Positions 9,536-23,860 of a stretch of 64,000 nucleotides of DNA are shown here, one piece after another; the first letter of the stretch is position 1; each line of letters begins with the position of its first letter. Position numbers and translations under genes: made by a program. The DNA lies in the NCBI GenBank assembly GCA_949825065.1, contig OX463859.1, forward strand, positions 21,593,847 through 21,657,846, read 5' to 3'. This DNA is from Odontocerum albicorne. Lineage: Eukaryota; Arthropoda; Insecta; Trichoptera; Odontoceridae. The notes beneath the pieces are model-generated. The model made no database searches, was not told the origin of the DNA, and saw nothing but the letters and a program-made list of their open reading frames with translations.

Positions 9536-9875
9536 TAGATACATTTTAAAAAATTTGAAATTATTTTGACTTGTGTATTTGCTTGCCTGTGTGTTAATTG
9601 AATTATTTGACGGTGTAAATTAATCCTTTTATATTTGATTTCATTGTAACTATTATAAATTGTTTTTATTTAAATTTTTGTTTTATTTTTCTTTATAAGG
9701 AACGAAACACTCACTAGTAACATTTTCTTTATAAGGAATGAAACATTCACTAGTTACATTTTTTTAAATAAAGTAGTAAATCACAATATCATATCTACAT
9801 ACCATGATACGGTTTCCCTACAGGGGTAGGTAGTGAGGAGAGAGCGCTAGACTTTCTTAACCCGATTCACACATT
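9536..9875. other. AT-rich sequence
   Basis: A short imperfect duplication, CTTTATAAGGAA(C/T)GAAACA, occurs at about 9690 and 9725. Nothing else is recognised. Confidence 0.5.
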
Positions 9876-10230
9876 CCACCTCTGTCGCAATCACACACTT
9901 TCTATACAACTCTGTCATTCATTGTGTCCCCATGTTTTATTTCTTAGTGCACGCATTTCTACAACATTTAGTCGGCTCTTTTTTATTTCCACGTTTTACT
10001 CCCATACATTAAAGTTGGCACTAAAATACTATTGTGGACTATCTATCACCTTTGCATATTATGTCCGTTTCTAGTTTATATGCTTAAGTATCTCGTTAAC
10101 TTTGTTTCCCATCGCTACATGTCGGTCATTATTCGACAGAACACTTTCATCATCTGACAAACTCAGCTAGCAGAATTATTGACTTGTTCAAACCTTTCAT
10201 TACTCACCCATATATGCCATTTACTTTTCT
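9876..10230 (-). pseudogene. LINE ORF2 C-terminal fragment (family LINE-1)
   Basis: Minus-strand translation with frame changes gives VHNSILVPTLMYGSKTW and then SRLNVVEMRALR, the motif pair that follows the RT domain in a common insect non-LTR element. Several stops and shifts make it non-functional. The same family recurs at about ten places in the window. Confidence 0.65.
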
Positions 10231-10740
10231 TTTCACTCTTTATAAATTGGATTATACTAAGAATTTCGCAACACTCATTCTCAGATCTATTTCTTTATAT
10301 CTTTCATACTTATTCATCTTAATTCTCCTCTTAACACTACCAAAACCTTACCAAATATAATTGTTTGATGTGAACGTTGATGTTTGCGGACGACATTTGT
10401 ATACTCGTATTACGTGCTGACGAAAATATTGAAAATCGAAGTTTACCCATTTGTAATTTTCCGAAAGTTTTTTTCCTGCAAACATTTTTTTTTGTACCCG
10501 CATATTATGATCAACATAGATTTTCTGGCGTCATATTCCTTATGGCCTTTTTTGTTATACTAGCTTTGTTGCATTTAATCAAGTTCTGACTCGTATTGAA
10601 TTGCACAATTCTGCACACTAGCTAAAATAAAATAAACATTATTTTTATTATATCGAAAATTAAGAAGCATGTTTGATGTTTTCTAAAGTGCAAAAAATAC
10701 ACGTAGGAGTTATAATATTTTAGACAGAAATAATATATAA
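10231..10740. other. AT-rich sequence with possible RT scrap
   Basis: Plus-strand codons near 10378-10435 read MFADDICIL, resembling an RT motif, but neither side continues as RT. No other feature is recognised before the Helitron. Confidence 0.4.
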
Positions 10741-10998
10741 CTAGTTGCAGCCCGTGAAATATTCACGGAAGTAAAACAAATTCTACATTTATGAAAATAT
10801 ATATTCTTAAATGTAAAATTTGTTTATGTATATATCATTTATATGTTGTCCTCTTTTGCGCCGGTTCAAAAATTGTTAGCTAGGTATTTAAAATTCGTTT
10901 AGTATCCTCACCGAGATTCAAATTCCGAATTACTTTCGGAGATAATCTATTCGACAGCCTTCGACAGCCGTACGGGTTTTGGGCTATTTATACTATGA
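10741..10998 (-). mobile_element. Non-autonomous Helitron, copy A (258 bp)
   Basis: Minus strand: 5' end TCATAGTATAAATAGCCC at 10998; 3' end CTAG at 10741 followed by T. Just upstream of CTAG is a perfect hairpin, CCGTGAA-tat-TTCACGG. TC start, 3' hairpin, CTAG end and a following T are the defining Helitron termini. A second, larger near-perfect inverted repeat (arms about 22 bp, AAACAAATTYTACATTTATG) lies inside. There is no coding capacity, so it would need Rep-helicase supplied elsewhere. Confidence 0.82.
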
Positions 10999-11096
10999 CT
11001 AGTTGCAACCCGTGAAATATTCACCGAAGTAAAACAAATTCTACATTTATGAAAATATATATTCATAAATGTAAAATTTGTTTATATATATATATA
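10999..11096 (-). mobile_element. Helitron copy B, 3' portion
   Basis: This begins (plus strand) with CTAGTTGCAACCCG directly abutting the TC end of copy A, with no base between them. It carries the internal large inverted repeat and runs into a TA tract where mariner copy 2 is inserted. The other part of the element resumes at 15767. The 3' hairpin here has one mismatch (cacc for cacg). Confidence 0.8.
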
Positions 11097-12257
11097 TTAG
11101 GTCCTTACATATGAAATTGGCGTTTTGCCGTACTGGCAACTTTGATCTCAAATATCTTCTCTTTGGTTAGGAATTCCAAATTCAAATTTATACAGCTATT
11201 TACTCAAGTATTTGTGTTTCGAAAATTATAATTCATTTGTTTTTTCCTCAATTGTTTTTTTTCTTTGCGTCACTCAGTTTACAAAATGGAAAACTTGAAA
11301 TATCGCGTTATTTACGAGTACGAGTTCCACCGTGGCACCAGTGCTGCAGAAACGGCTCGAAGGATTAATGATGTGTATGGCGACGGTGCCGCAAAAGAAA
11401 ACACAGTGCGTTTTTGGTTCCAACGTTTTCGTTCTGGAAATTTCGACCTGCAGAACAAGCCCCGTGGACGGCCGGAGACCAAAGTTGATAATGAAGAATT
11501 GAAGGCTATTGTGGAAGCGGATCCATCGCAAACCACGTCCGAGTTAGCTGCAGGCTGCGGTGTTAGTGATAAAACTGTTTTAATCTACTTGAAGCAAATT
11601 GGGAAGGTGAAAAAGCTTGAAAGGTGGGTACCTCACGAATTGAGTGAAGCAAATCAACAAACGCGCGTTGACTGCTGCGTTGCATTACTCAACCGGCACA
11701 ATAATGAAGGGATTTTGAATCGAATCATTACCTGTGATGAAAAGTGGATCCTGTATGATAATCGGAAGCGCTCATCGCAATGGCTGAACCCTGCCAAACC
11801 AGCCAAACCATGCCCCAAGCGAAAATTGACTCCAAAAAAGTTACTTGTGAGCGTTTGGTGGACTAGTGCTGGTGTCGTTCACTACAGCTTTCTTAAATCT
11901 GGCCAGACGATTACGGCAGATGTCTATTGTCAGCAACTGCAAACCATGATGGAAAAGCTAGCTGCTAAACAACCGAGGCTGGTTAATCGCTCTAGGCCAC
12001 TGCTGCTTCATGATAACGCTAGACCACACACTGCACAACAGACGGCTACCAAATTAGAAGAGCTTCAATTGGAATGTCTAGGACATCCACCGTACTCTCC
12101 GGACCTTGCCCCGACAGATTACTATTTTTTTCGAAATTTGGATAACTTCTTGCAAGGGAAAAAATTCAACTCCGATGGGGCAGTCCAAACCGACTTCAAA
12201 GATTTTATTGATTCCCGTCCGAATGGTTTTTTTAGTAAAGGGATCGATGAACTACAT
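11097..12257 (+). mobile_element. Mariner copy 2, 3' end lost in assembly gap
   Basis: It starts TTAGGTCCTTACATATG after a TA, matching the end of copy 1 at 8341. The 5' untranslated region also matches copy 1. The element runs into an N block at 12258, so its 3' inverted repeat is unseen. It is inserted in the TA tract of Helitron copy B. Confidence 0.93.
11286..12257 (+). CDS. Mariner transposase (D,D34D), 3' end in gap
   Basis: 324 codons are visible from the ATG at 11286 (MENLKYRV); an upstream in-frame ATG at 11265 is less likely because copy 1 and the family begin at MEN. Seen in order: N-terminal helix-turn-helix, GRPE linker (61-64), second HTH, WVPHEL (114-119), CDEKW with Asp151, HDNARPH with Asp243, YSPDLAPTDYY with Asp278. 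Asp243 to Asp278 leaves 34 residues, the mariner D,D34D signature. The enzyme cuts and pastes at TA sites. About 20 C-terminal residues fall in the N gap; copy 1 shows the family ends SNGTYFD. No frame damage is visible, so it may encode an active enzyme. Motifs resemble cecropia-group mariners. Confidence 0.95.
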
Positions 12258-12457
12258 NNNNNNNNNNNNNNNNNNNNNNNNNNNNNNNNNNNNNNNNNNN
12301 NNNNNNNNNNNNNNNNNNNNNNNNNNNNNNNNNNNNNNNNNNNNNNNNNNNNNNNNNNNNNNNNNNNNNNNNNNNNNNNNNNNNNNNNNNNNNNNNNNNN
12401 NNNNNNNNNNNNNNNNNNNNNNNNNNNNNNNNNNNNNNNNNNNNNNNNNNNNNNNNN
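12258..12457. other. Assembly gap, 200 N
   Basis: Exactly 200 N, which usually marks a gap of unknown size. It separates the mariner coding region from a TA tract and the 513-bp array. Confidence 0.99.
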
Positions 12458-12479
12458 TATATATATATATAAATAGATG
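12458..12479. repeat. TA tract at gap edge
   Basis: A short (TA)n followed by AAATAGATG. It may be the right flank of the mariner insertion or the left edge of the array. Confidence 0.7.
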
Positions 12480-13449
12480 ATTTTTTAACAGATGTTGAGG
12501 AAACCTCTTTATTCTGTCAATACCTCATCATTGTTTGTTATACAAGCCGGATATTTTTTGGCTTTTGACATAGCCCATTACACTTCTGTAGAGGGTAATA
12601 TGTGATTTTTTGTTTGGTTTTAGCGAAGGGTTATATATGTTTATTTTAGGTTTTCAGTTACTTCGCGAACTGTAAATATTGGATTCTGACATCAGATCTA
12701 CCTGGAGATCCCTCAGCAGCTTCCTTACAGCATTTTTTATTTTTTGGCCTGGATGACTCTTTAGTAACATTGTTCTCTGTTTTGGATATATAGGACACGG
12801 TATCTATTTTAATTGGTGTTTTGTGGGCTTATGACCACTTTTGAAGGCTGAGTTAAGTGCTCACTTTATGCCTAGGCAACATTCCTCATTATACCATAGA
12901 TTCATCTCTATACATCATTTAAATGTTTTTATTCTTAGTGCAGACAAGATGGTTTTTAGTCTTTATGCCATTTGTTGACGAACAATGGTAAGATTTTTTA
13001 ACAGATGTTGAGGAAACCTCTTTATTCTGTCAATACCTCATCATTGTTTGTTATACAAGCCGGATATTTTTTGGCTTTTGACAAAGCCCATTACACTTCT
13101 GTAGAGGGTAATATGTGATTTTTTGTTTGGTTTTAGCGAAGGGTTATATATGTTTATTTTAGGTTTTCAGTTACTTCGCGAACTGTAAATATTGGATTCT
13201 GACATCAGATCTACCTGGAGATCCCTCAGCAGCTTCCTTACAGCATTTTTTATTTTTTGGCCTGGATGACTCTTTAGTAACATTGTTCTCTGTTTTGGAT
13301 ATATAGGAGACGGTATCTATTTTAATTGGTATTTTGTAGGCTTATGACCACCTTTGAAGGCTGAGTTAAGTGCTCACTTTATGCCTAGGCAACATTCCTC
13401 ATTATACCATAGATTCATCTCTATACATCATTTAAATGTTTTTATTCTT
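12480..13449 (+). repeat. 513-bp tandem repeat, forward units
   Basis: ATTTTTTAACAG recurs at 12480 and 12993, a period of 513 bp. The first unit is complete; the second stops after TTTTTATTCTTA at 13449, where orientation flips. Units differ by a few substitutions. Frames are short, so coding is unlikely. Confidence 0.93.
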
Positions 13450-15979
<2,530 letters not shown>

Positions 15980-16504
15980 TTCCGACAAAATAAAATAAAC
16001 ATAGATACGAGATTAATGTTGGCTTTGAGGGAATATGAAAGTTTTTAACACATTTCAATAAAAAAAAATTTTAAACTATACTATAAAACTAGCGATATTT
16101 AAAAACTTTTTGTAAAGTAATTGTAAAAAAGTTTTTAATACTCCATATAATACGAATTTCTCTTATGATATAACGTGGGTCTGATTTAGTTATTCACATA
16201 GAAGAAGACTAAGGCAGGTTCTTCTCAGATTGCTAGGCGGTGTCAAAAATGTACCCACTGCGTCACTCAATTGGTCCAATAGCCTTAAACTGACAGTAAC
16301 TGAGTGTTGAAGTATTGTATATACTCGTATTTCATGGTTATAGGTATTCATATAAAAATGGAATTCATATTTTCAATATGCTTAAGTTACGAGTATATGG
16401 TAAGCAGACCCCGATTATGAAGTATGTATATATGGGCTTTAATTGTTAAGATTTATATTCTAGTTTTTTTTATTGAATCAAGTTCGTTTAACGTGTTGAG
16501 TAAA
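15980..16504. other. AT-rich unique sequence
   Basis: No gene or repeat recognised. It contains two copies of the octamer TACGAGTA/TACTCGTA (16322 and 16388). Confidence 0.5.
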
Positions 16505-16750
16505 ATAAAAAAAGAGCACTATGAGATAGTTTGGGCATGTAGAACGAGTAGATGAAAAAAAAAACTAACGTACAAACCTGAGTGAAATGTGTGATAGAGA
16601 GGACCAAGGAATGTATAATTGGATCAAGTGGAAGATATTTTGAAGTAAGAGAAATATTATGTGGAAGATGGGAATGATGTGTGTATCGAGATAGAAATTT
16701 TTGGCACTATCTCCCCTGCCTCTCCCAGCAGGGAAACGGCGTGATAGTTT
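16505..16750 (+). pseudogene. LINE-1 family C-terminal fragment
   Basis: Translation with stops gives FGHVERVDEK, then a segment like WLDQVEDIL, then SPAGKRRDSLN, matching the RWFGHVERMNE...DQV...SGKR end of the same LINE as at 61600-62110. It is broken by stops and shifts. Confidence 0.65.
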
Positions 16751-17819
16751 GAATGTAGCTAATTTATTTTCTAATTCGAACACATGTGTGTTAACAATTG
16801 AAATAACTCATAAGCGGTTGCAATTCAAAATTGATTGGCAGTATATACGAGTATGTAGGTACATTGTTGCTTCATAATCTATATGTACAGGTGAGCACAA
16901 GTCGGCTGTCTTTGAGTTAGCTGTCTGACAGTTAATTTCAGATGTTTAACTAGAAACATAGTAGCTTAGTGACACCGTTGATTGAAACCATTGTAACTGG
17001 TAACTGACGTTTAGAAGCTCAGTTATGTTAATATTAAACACGGCATCACACAGTCTAGTATGAAATACTGTTTTCAATTTTGGACTTTTCCGAATACTGT
17101 TATTTGGAATTACGATGGTTCAGTTGGACAGACTACACCGTCTTCAAAATATTTGTCTGAGATCATATCATATCATCATGGAAAGAACTTAATAGACTGA
17201 ATGTGAAATATATAAATGAACCAAGTTCATGTATTATAACTTTTGTATCAATATTTTAAACTGTCTCATCACCTCTTCTTTTCGCGTCGAAAATATTCAG
17301 TGTTTTTCCGATCATGAACTTGCGTTACATTCAAGCTAGAATGTTTATTGGTATTCCAGTTCACCGATTTTATTTTTTATCTCGTCATTTACTGCCTGTA
17401 TAGTGAGACTTTGGAACCAGTAACCAAATACTGTTAAACTCACTTCGTTATCGGCACGTTTTAAAAAGCTCTTAAAAAAGCGCACTTCTTAAGAAATTTT
17501 AATTGATTAATATTGTGTGTTTCATTTCCAACATTCATTTTCTTACCGCCAAATTCTTCATTAATCCATTGATTGGTGATATCTTATATTTATTTATGTT
17601 TTTTTATATGCGAGTATATAAGATATCACCAATATGTTAATTGGGACGTTTTTGTGCAAATTGACCATAATTGGAATAATTTTATAGACCATGTAAATTA
17701 TTTCTTTGAACTTGGTAACATGTCCATAATGTATCGTTATACAATGCAGATTTAAATATATTCGCACGATTTTTTTATGGTTTTCGTACAATAACAATGA
17801 GTACTGGAAAAACTACGAA
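16751..17819. other. Unique AT-rich sequence
   Basis: No recognisable gene. Small frames at 17573-17797 on both strands look like chance. One TACGAGTA lies at 16846. Confidence 0.5.
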
Positions 17820-18070
17820 ATTTCAACACTTCTTACTTGCACACTCGCTTTGACGTTCATTCTCTTCACATGTTCAAACTACCTAAAGCTTCTCTCTTCA
17901 TACACGTATTTCTTACACATCTACTTTGTCGATACATTCAGTTCTGATGTCTTCATTCCATCTTCTTTCATACATTGTTACTTTATATTATTTCCTAGTT
18001 AATGCATCTCCACAGCATTTATTTTATTCATGCTTGTTTTAAGTTAAAGCTTTACTTCCATACTTCAAAG
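17820..18070 (-). pseudogene. LINE-1 family fragment
   Basis: Minus strand with frame changes gives LKYGSKALT, NKINAVEMH and a run resembling ERRWNEDIRTECIDKV, following the order of the YGSETW...INAVEMR block. Heavily mutated. Confidence 0.5.
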
Positions 18071-18183
18071 GGATATTCCATAAAAACATATTTTTTATGA
18101 AATTTTATAAATTAAAACAAATTTCAGTTAATTTGTGACTCGTAACATCCGTCATAAACTGTTATCTGGTATATTTGGAGTGA

Positions 18184-19131
18184 TTCGGAGTACCTCAAGG
18201 TAGTGTTCTGGGACCTATATTGTTCCTGATATATGTCAATCAGTTGTGTAATCTTTCTCTCAGGGGTAAGATTATTACTTTTGCGGACGACACGGTTCTT
18301 CTATTCGAGGGCCGAACATGGGATGATGTATTCTTAAAGGCTAACGAAGAATTGCGTGTAGTTAAAGAATGGATGGACTCAAATTTATTGACTCTAAATT
18401 CCCAAAAAACTAAATACATCACATTTAGCATATCTACAAGAACTCAAGCACCTACAAATAAATACATAACACTACACACTTGTTCACCCATGTCTGACTG
18501 TAGTTGTGTTTCCTTGGAAAGGGTTGATAGTATAAAGTACCTTGGAGTTTATGTTGACCAGTTCCTTCGTTGGGAGGTCCATATTAACACTTTGAGCGCA
18601 AAAATCAGAAAACTAGGATACATATTCCGTATGATTCGAAATGTGCTCAGTGAAAATATTCTTAAAAGTATATACTTCGCCTTATGTCAGTCAGCACTTT
18701 CTTACGGTATATCTGTTTGGGGGGGATGCACCTTAACACAGAAACACATATTACAGGTTTCCCAAAAATTGATTGTGAAAATAATCAATAAACTTCCTGC
18801 TCGGTATCCCACGGCGGAGCTTTTCAGAGAGTATCAGGTCCTGAACATAGCCAATTTACATCTCAAATCCATTCTCTGGCACTACCATCGAGAGGAGGGG
18901 AAGATGCAAACTCAGCAGACACACATGACACGCATGGCAACTAATGAAATGTTCACCATCCCTAGAGTTAAAACCTCTTTTGCCCAAAGGCAATATGCTT
19001 ATTTGGCTCCCATTACATACAATGGCGTGCCGACTTCAATAAAAGTAAAGGTAGGAAAACCATTTAGACAGTCGATCGGAGCGTGGTTGTTATTGCGACA
19101 GGATTTTGAGTACTTGGGCTTTCAGGATGAA
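18184..19131 (+). pseudogene. 5'-truncated CR1-group LINE reverse transcriptase
   Basis: The frame is open from VPQGSVLGPILFLIYVNQL (18196 on) to a stop at 19132; a TGA two codons before FGVPQG separates it from any upstream coding. RT motifs seen: VPQGSVLGP, FADDTVLLF with the catalytic Asp pair, WMDSNLLTLNSQKT, YLGVYVD. The C-terminal domain has LCQSALSYGISVWGG and FAQRQYAYLAP, as in the Daphne/Crack-like part of the CR1 group. The endonuclease and RT motifs 0 to 3 are missing, consistent with 5' truncation during target-primed insertion. About 310 codons remain open, so the insertion is fairly recent. Confidence 0.85.
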
Positions 19132-19640
19132 TGACGAGTGGAAAGGATTTATGTGAGCTCGTGAGTGTGGGTCTCTTATTATTGTTTTAATTTTGGTTGT
19201 TATTGTATTTTTGTTTCTGTGTGTTCTTCTTTTTTTTTTGTTTTGAATTTGTTTTGATTTTTATTCTTATGATTGTGTGCAGTATATTGTGGGATGAATA
19301 TTTTTGGTCTTTGTGGAGCGATAATGTGTGAGGGGTTGAGTTTCGCAGGGTGTTTCCAGTTGTAGTTGAGTGTCACTGTTTGTCAGGTTGATGAGAGCGT
19401 GCAACGGGGTTTTTTGTGTTATCAAAAATCGGAAAGAAGTATCGATTTATTTTTTCATGCTAAATATCCTCAGTGAGATACAGGCAAAAGCCTAGTTTAC
19501 TGGGGATACGACAAATGAAAGGCAACAAACCCAGATCCATTAAAATTATATGTCCAAATCAAATTACCTGTTGTTTTTTCTCAAATTGTGTATATTTCTT
19601 GTCATGTGTAAAATAAAAATAAAAAAAATAAAAAAATTGC
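19132..19640 (+). mobile_element. 3' UTR and A-rich tail of the CR1-group LINE
   Basis: T/G-rich sequence, then AGGCAAAAGCCT (a small self-complementary element near 19490) within CAGTGAGATACAGGC...CTGGGGATACGAC, and an A-rich end at about 19605-19640. Confidence 0.6.
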
Positions 19641-21227
19641 GTCAAGTGTCATATAAAAAATAAAGGTACAGGTAACCCTTCTTTCCTTTGTCAAAAAGGA
19701 TATAACGTGATTAGTCGTTGTTTTAACTATCGAAAATGTTGTCATCTCAAACGTCAAATTTTGCAAAGAAAACAATAATGACCATTTTCGAGTTTTTAAT
19801 TAATTTTTTTGACTCTGATATGAAAGTCAACTTAAAAAACCTTTTAAAGTTGACTATGGCGTCAGCCTTCTCATACTTTTATAAGGTTATCATTTCCCTT
19901 CTAAAAAAATCTGTTCCCCTAAGTACAAAGGACGAGCTACAAAAATCGCATGTGATTTACGCAAATTGGATTTATCAACACTTTAAGGGGCGATCAAAAT
20001 CATGACCACCTATCCCAGTGCCTGACTTGTTTTTGAGGAATTCTGATTTTCATGAAAGGTTTACTAAAATTGCCATATCAAAATAAATTATAAGAATATT
20101 ATGATAAAACTTTGTATTTTTGTTTAAATTACTACATTTATTTTGTTAACTATCGTAATTCTGTTAACGTTTTCTTTTGTAGAGAGTTGCATCATACTCC
20201 TTACATATGTATCGGGTCTCACAAGTTCTAGTGTTTTTTATTTTTTGTCAGTTGATGGAATACATAACACCACATGTTTGGAACTGTTCTTTGACAACCT
20301 GTTAGGAAGATTCTACAAATTCCTTATTCTATTTAAACCTAGCTACTGTAGTTGGTCTTTAGATTCATATGTCAAAATTTTCTAATTCTGACACCTTACT
20401 GCACATTGATGACGTGATGTTAGAATCGCCATCATGAATCAATTCATGCCAATTTTCATTACCTAGGGTTCATGCTTGAAATTGAGAATCAGAAATTAAG
20501 TGACTATCGTTTAAATGTTGAATTGATACCAAATATATTTGCTGGATGCCAGCAAAATGTCCTTTGGAAGAGGGTTTGATCACGTGAAAACGTGGGACAG
20601 GGACACATTGTAAATCTAGTTTTCACAATAAAATACGACATTGGGGTACAAGGTGTTAAAATACAATTTAAGAATACGCTCGATAACCAATTCCATTTCC
20701 CAAGCATTCAACCAATAACATTGAAGATGTAAGGAAATACTTGCAGAGATTGGCTCACCTCCCTTTCTGTTTAAATAATCAGCGTTTATGTATGAAAATT
20801 TCTTCCAATATCCATTCTATGAAGCTTCTCAAATATGTCTCACCCTTCTCGCGGATTTTACTGAACAGTTTAATGTTTGGTTACAGCCCTTTTAGTGTTT
20901 TTTCATATACTGCATTGAAATTTTATCTCTAAACGATTTCGATAGCTATTAACGATTTTTGTATCCCGGTTGCGTTTTTTAACATTATAAACTTGACTTG
21001 CGTTGATTCCTTTCCCGTGTTTTGACGTGATCGACAACCCCTCTACAAAAGACACATTACTGACATCTAGCAAATATTTTTGTAACTAATTCAACGTTAA
21101 AACGATAGTCTCTTGATTTCTGATCCCTGATATCTAATATATACATTACCCTAGATAGTGAAAATATGCTTGATAGAGATTTGAATATCAGCGTGCATCA
21201 AGAGCCTGATCTCGAAAGTTTTGAGAT
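19641..21227. other. AT-rich stretch, possible decayed transposon
   Basis: Frames at 19736-20005 (ending HFKGRSKS) and 20143-20385 (CLELFFDNLL) vaguely recall the FKGR and YFDNFFT blocks of piggyBac transposases and lie upstream of a piggyBac-like tail, but similarity is too weak to assign. The frames at 20504-20707 and 20741-20932 show nothing. Confidence 0.25.
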
Positions 21228-21482
21228 ATGAATCTGGAGAACAACTCCAGTCTCCTAGTTCAAATAGAACAAGGAATTGTCACAAAAAACGTATGTAAAC
21301 ATGTGTTGATATATATTCCATCGACTGATAAAAAAGAAAATACTGCAGAACTTGCAAATAATGTTCTATTTCACAAGAAGATAAGTGAGACACGGTACAT
21401 GTGTAAGGAGTGTGGTGTAGCTCTCCATAAAGGAGCAGTTCGGAAAAATTACCACAATAAACTAAATGACCGATTCGGCTAA
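21228..21482 (+). pseudogene. PiggyBac-like transposase C-terminal fragment
   Basis: 84 codons whose last 30 read RYMCKECGVALHKGA...YHNK, matching the Cys-rich C-terminal zinc-binding module (CxxC...LH...YH) that ends piggyBac-family transposases and binds the transposon end. The upstream catalytic domain is not recognisable nearby except as weak echoes, so this is a relic. The same motif also occurs in domesticated piggyBac genes, but there is no intact frame here. Confidence 0.55.
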
Positions 21483-21704
21483 ATTACCACAATAAACTAA
21501 ATATTTTAAACAAATTTACTAAATATTTTAAACAAATTAAAGTTTCATTATAATATTTTTGAAATTTAATAAGATATAGCAATTTAAGAAATCCCTTCAT
21601 ATAAATCTGAATTCCTCAATAACAAGCCGGACACTGGGAAAGGTAGTCTTCATTTTGGTTGGGTTTTTAAGTATTGTAGCCTATAATTGACAACCTCCGT
21701 GGCT

Positions 21705-21868
21705 TAGTTGATAAGATACCTGACTCCCAGTTCAGGGGTTGTGGGTTCGATTCCCATTTCGATTGAGTCCAGTCTGGTTTTCACTTAAGCCCCCTTTAAC
21801 ATATTACTGGTTGGCTGGAAGAAGTTGTCACATGAAAATAAGTCGTACTGTTTATAACGAAAGTGTAA
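21705..21868 (+). mobile_element. SINE-A, near full length
   Basis: Head GACAACCTCCGTGGCTTAGT with a pol III box A-like TGGCTTAGTTGATAAGA and box B GGTTCGATTCC, then AGTCCAGTCTGGTTTTCACT and the tail GGTTGGCTGGAAGAAG...GAAAGTGTAAAATAATG. The tail stem-loop has decayed in this copy. Confidence 0.85.
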
Positions 21869-21934
21869 AATAATGTCGATTAAACGTACGAGTATAAACA
21901 AACAAGGACTGGTTTTTATTTATTTTATTTTTAT

Positions 21935-22015
21935 TTATTTACCACTTTTATTGCAAATACAATCTGGCGGGCTTATTGCCAGGCGGCGATCTTTTCCAAC
22001 TAACCTTTTTACTAC
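21935..22015 (-). repeat. SINE-A tail fragment
   Basis: Minus strand TTGGAAAAGATCGCC...GGCAATAAGCCCGCC then TTGTATTTGCAATAAAAGTG. No head. Confidence 0.75.
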
Positions 22016-23194
22016 GGCAGCGTCATTTAATTTAATACGAGTATATAAAAACTTTTTGTTAAGATACGATAGGCTCGTGATTGAGTATGACGGTAAGCCA
22101 TTATGTGGATGGAACACGCCAGCCCGTATACAATGTGTTAACTATTGTACTTCAGCAAGCGCGCAAACTTGACAAATCTAACCTAAAGTTCCAATGGTAG
22201 GAGATTTAACTTCTTATATGATTTGTAAGTTTCATCTGCTGCAGTCTTTTGTTGAGGATAATTTGCAGTATATTAGCTATGAAAAACATAAATTCAGTTG
22301 TAAGAAGTAGACTGAGGAAAATCTGACTGGATTAAGTAGACATAGAAAATTAAGAGAAAAGATTCTCGGATATGAATGTGGAGAAGGTGAAAGATGTGTG
22401 ATTGAATAATAAAGTTTGACGATCAATTCTGTCTGTCCACTACAGTGGACTCGACATGATGAAATGTATGTTTTGAAAAAAATAATCAAATGTCACCATT
22501 CGATGTTGTAATGAAGAAAGTTTATTCGAAATTGAGAATAGTATTATCATTGAATAGTAATATTGTGTTTTCAATTCCTGTTTGCAATATGCCAATATCG
22601 AGTCTAACGTTAGTGTGTAACTGGTTCCCGAGTCATACTACATGAACAATAAAGGACGACGTAAAATGGCGAACTGGGAAATACCAAAAGCAACATCTAC
22701 ATGACTGGAGCGCAAGTCCGTAATTGGAAAGACGCTAAATATTTTATACGACGTTAGAGAAAGCGGGATTGTTAAGGATATTGACAAAAAGTGTTTTTTG
22801 CACTTATTTCTTACTCTCAAATAAAGAAATATTTTTTTTCTAATACGCAGAGATCGTTCTTTTTAGGTTGAAAATATGTGAAAAAATTCTAAGGTTTTGT
22901 TTTATTCGCTAAGTACGGCAGTACTTCTTTTGGAACGATTTCTGTTCACCGTACCTGAACGGCGGTATTCGTGAAAATGCCCGTTAATTCGAAATTCAAG
23001 GGACGAAATTTTATTAAAAAATATTTATCACGAATTACGTGGTCTATTTTTGTCTTACTGAAAAAATATGTAATTGAATGAAAAATTTAATAAAAAAAGT
23101 ACATACTACTTTTCAATAATAGCCCGCGTATGACTTAAAAAAATACTATAAATGTCACTTATTTGATTTGACATAGTAACTTGTTAACACAGAT
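22016..23194. other. Unique AT-rich sequence
   Basis: No gene recognised. 22270-22420 contains GAAAAGATTCTCGGATATGA-type sequence that may be a very old LINE scrap, but I cannot support a call. Confidence 0.4.
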
Positions 23195-23560
23195 TCGCGT
23201 TTGCTGAACCTCGTAGTCGTGGATCTTCTTGCCATTCGAACATCAATTTAGTTGGAAAGCGAAGTTGTACCGTGGAGTTTTTTTTTGTGAGTGTGTCGTG
23301 ACACACCATCAAACTCACCAGCCACACCGCTGTACTGGTTCCGATGGCACACCAAAGTCAGACGATCGTAGCACACCGACATGATTTTTATTTTCTTTTT
23401 GAAAGAATAGATGTAAAATAAGTCGTGGATATCCTTATATCTCCGAATACTAGGCGGAGAAAATGCCAGTGCCATTCGAGGAAGTAGCTCAGCGTGGCGT
23501 TGGAGCCGATGACCTTCCGCACAGAAGTCCAGTGCGTTTCCGCGCGGCCATGTACTTCTA
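23195..23560 (-). mobile_element. SINE-B, full-length copy
   Basis: The reverse complement aligns over about 340 bp with 44155-44495. Landmarks: tRNA-like head GGCCGCGCGGAAACGCACTG, GGATATAAGGATATCC-type middle, GTCGGTGTGCTACGATCG, ACTTTGGTGTGCCATCGG, CTCCACGGTACAACTTCGC. The head looks pol III-like but box B is degenerate. Confidence 0.8.
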
Positions 23561-23860
23561 AGTTTGTCCAACTATGCTACAGTATGTCCAACAATACCTT
23601 TATTATATCTCAATAACACACGTACGCTTAGTTCAAGATTTGAAAAGGTTAATATTGCAGGAGAGGAATTCAATAAAATTATGCAAGAAGGCCCCATTCC
23701 ACGTAAAACATTTTTGGGGTTATTTGTAATATCAAAAGAACTTATATTAATCCTTAATGTGCAAAGCTACCAAAACTGCATTTATTTATTTATTTAACTG
23801 TTAAATGGGTATATAATGGTCAAAATACATGATTGGTAAGACTTTTTCCCTCGAGGTTTC

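Noticed and set aside
10377..10589. Reverse-transcriptase gene fragment starting MFADDIC
   Set aside because: Only about nine residues resemble RT and neither side continues the domain; too short to support.
11274..11536. Minus-strand frames over the mariner start
   Set aside because: Shadows of the plus-strand mariner transposase.
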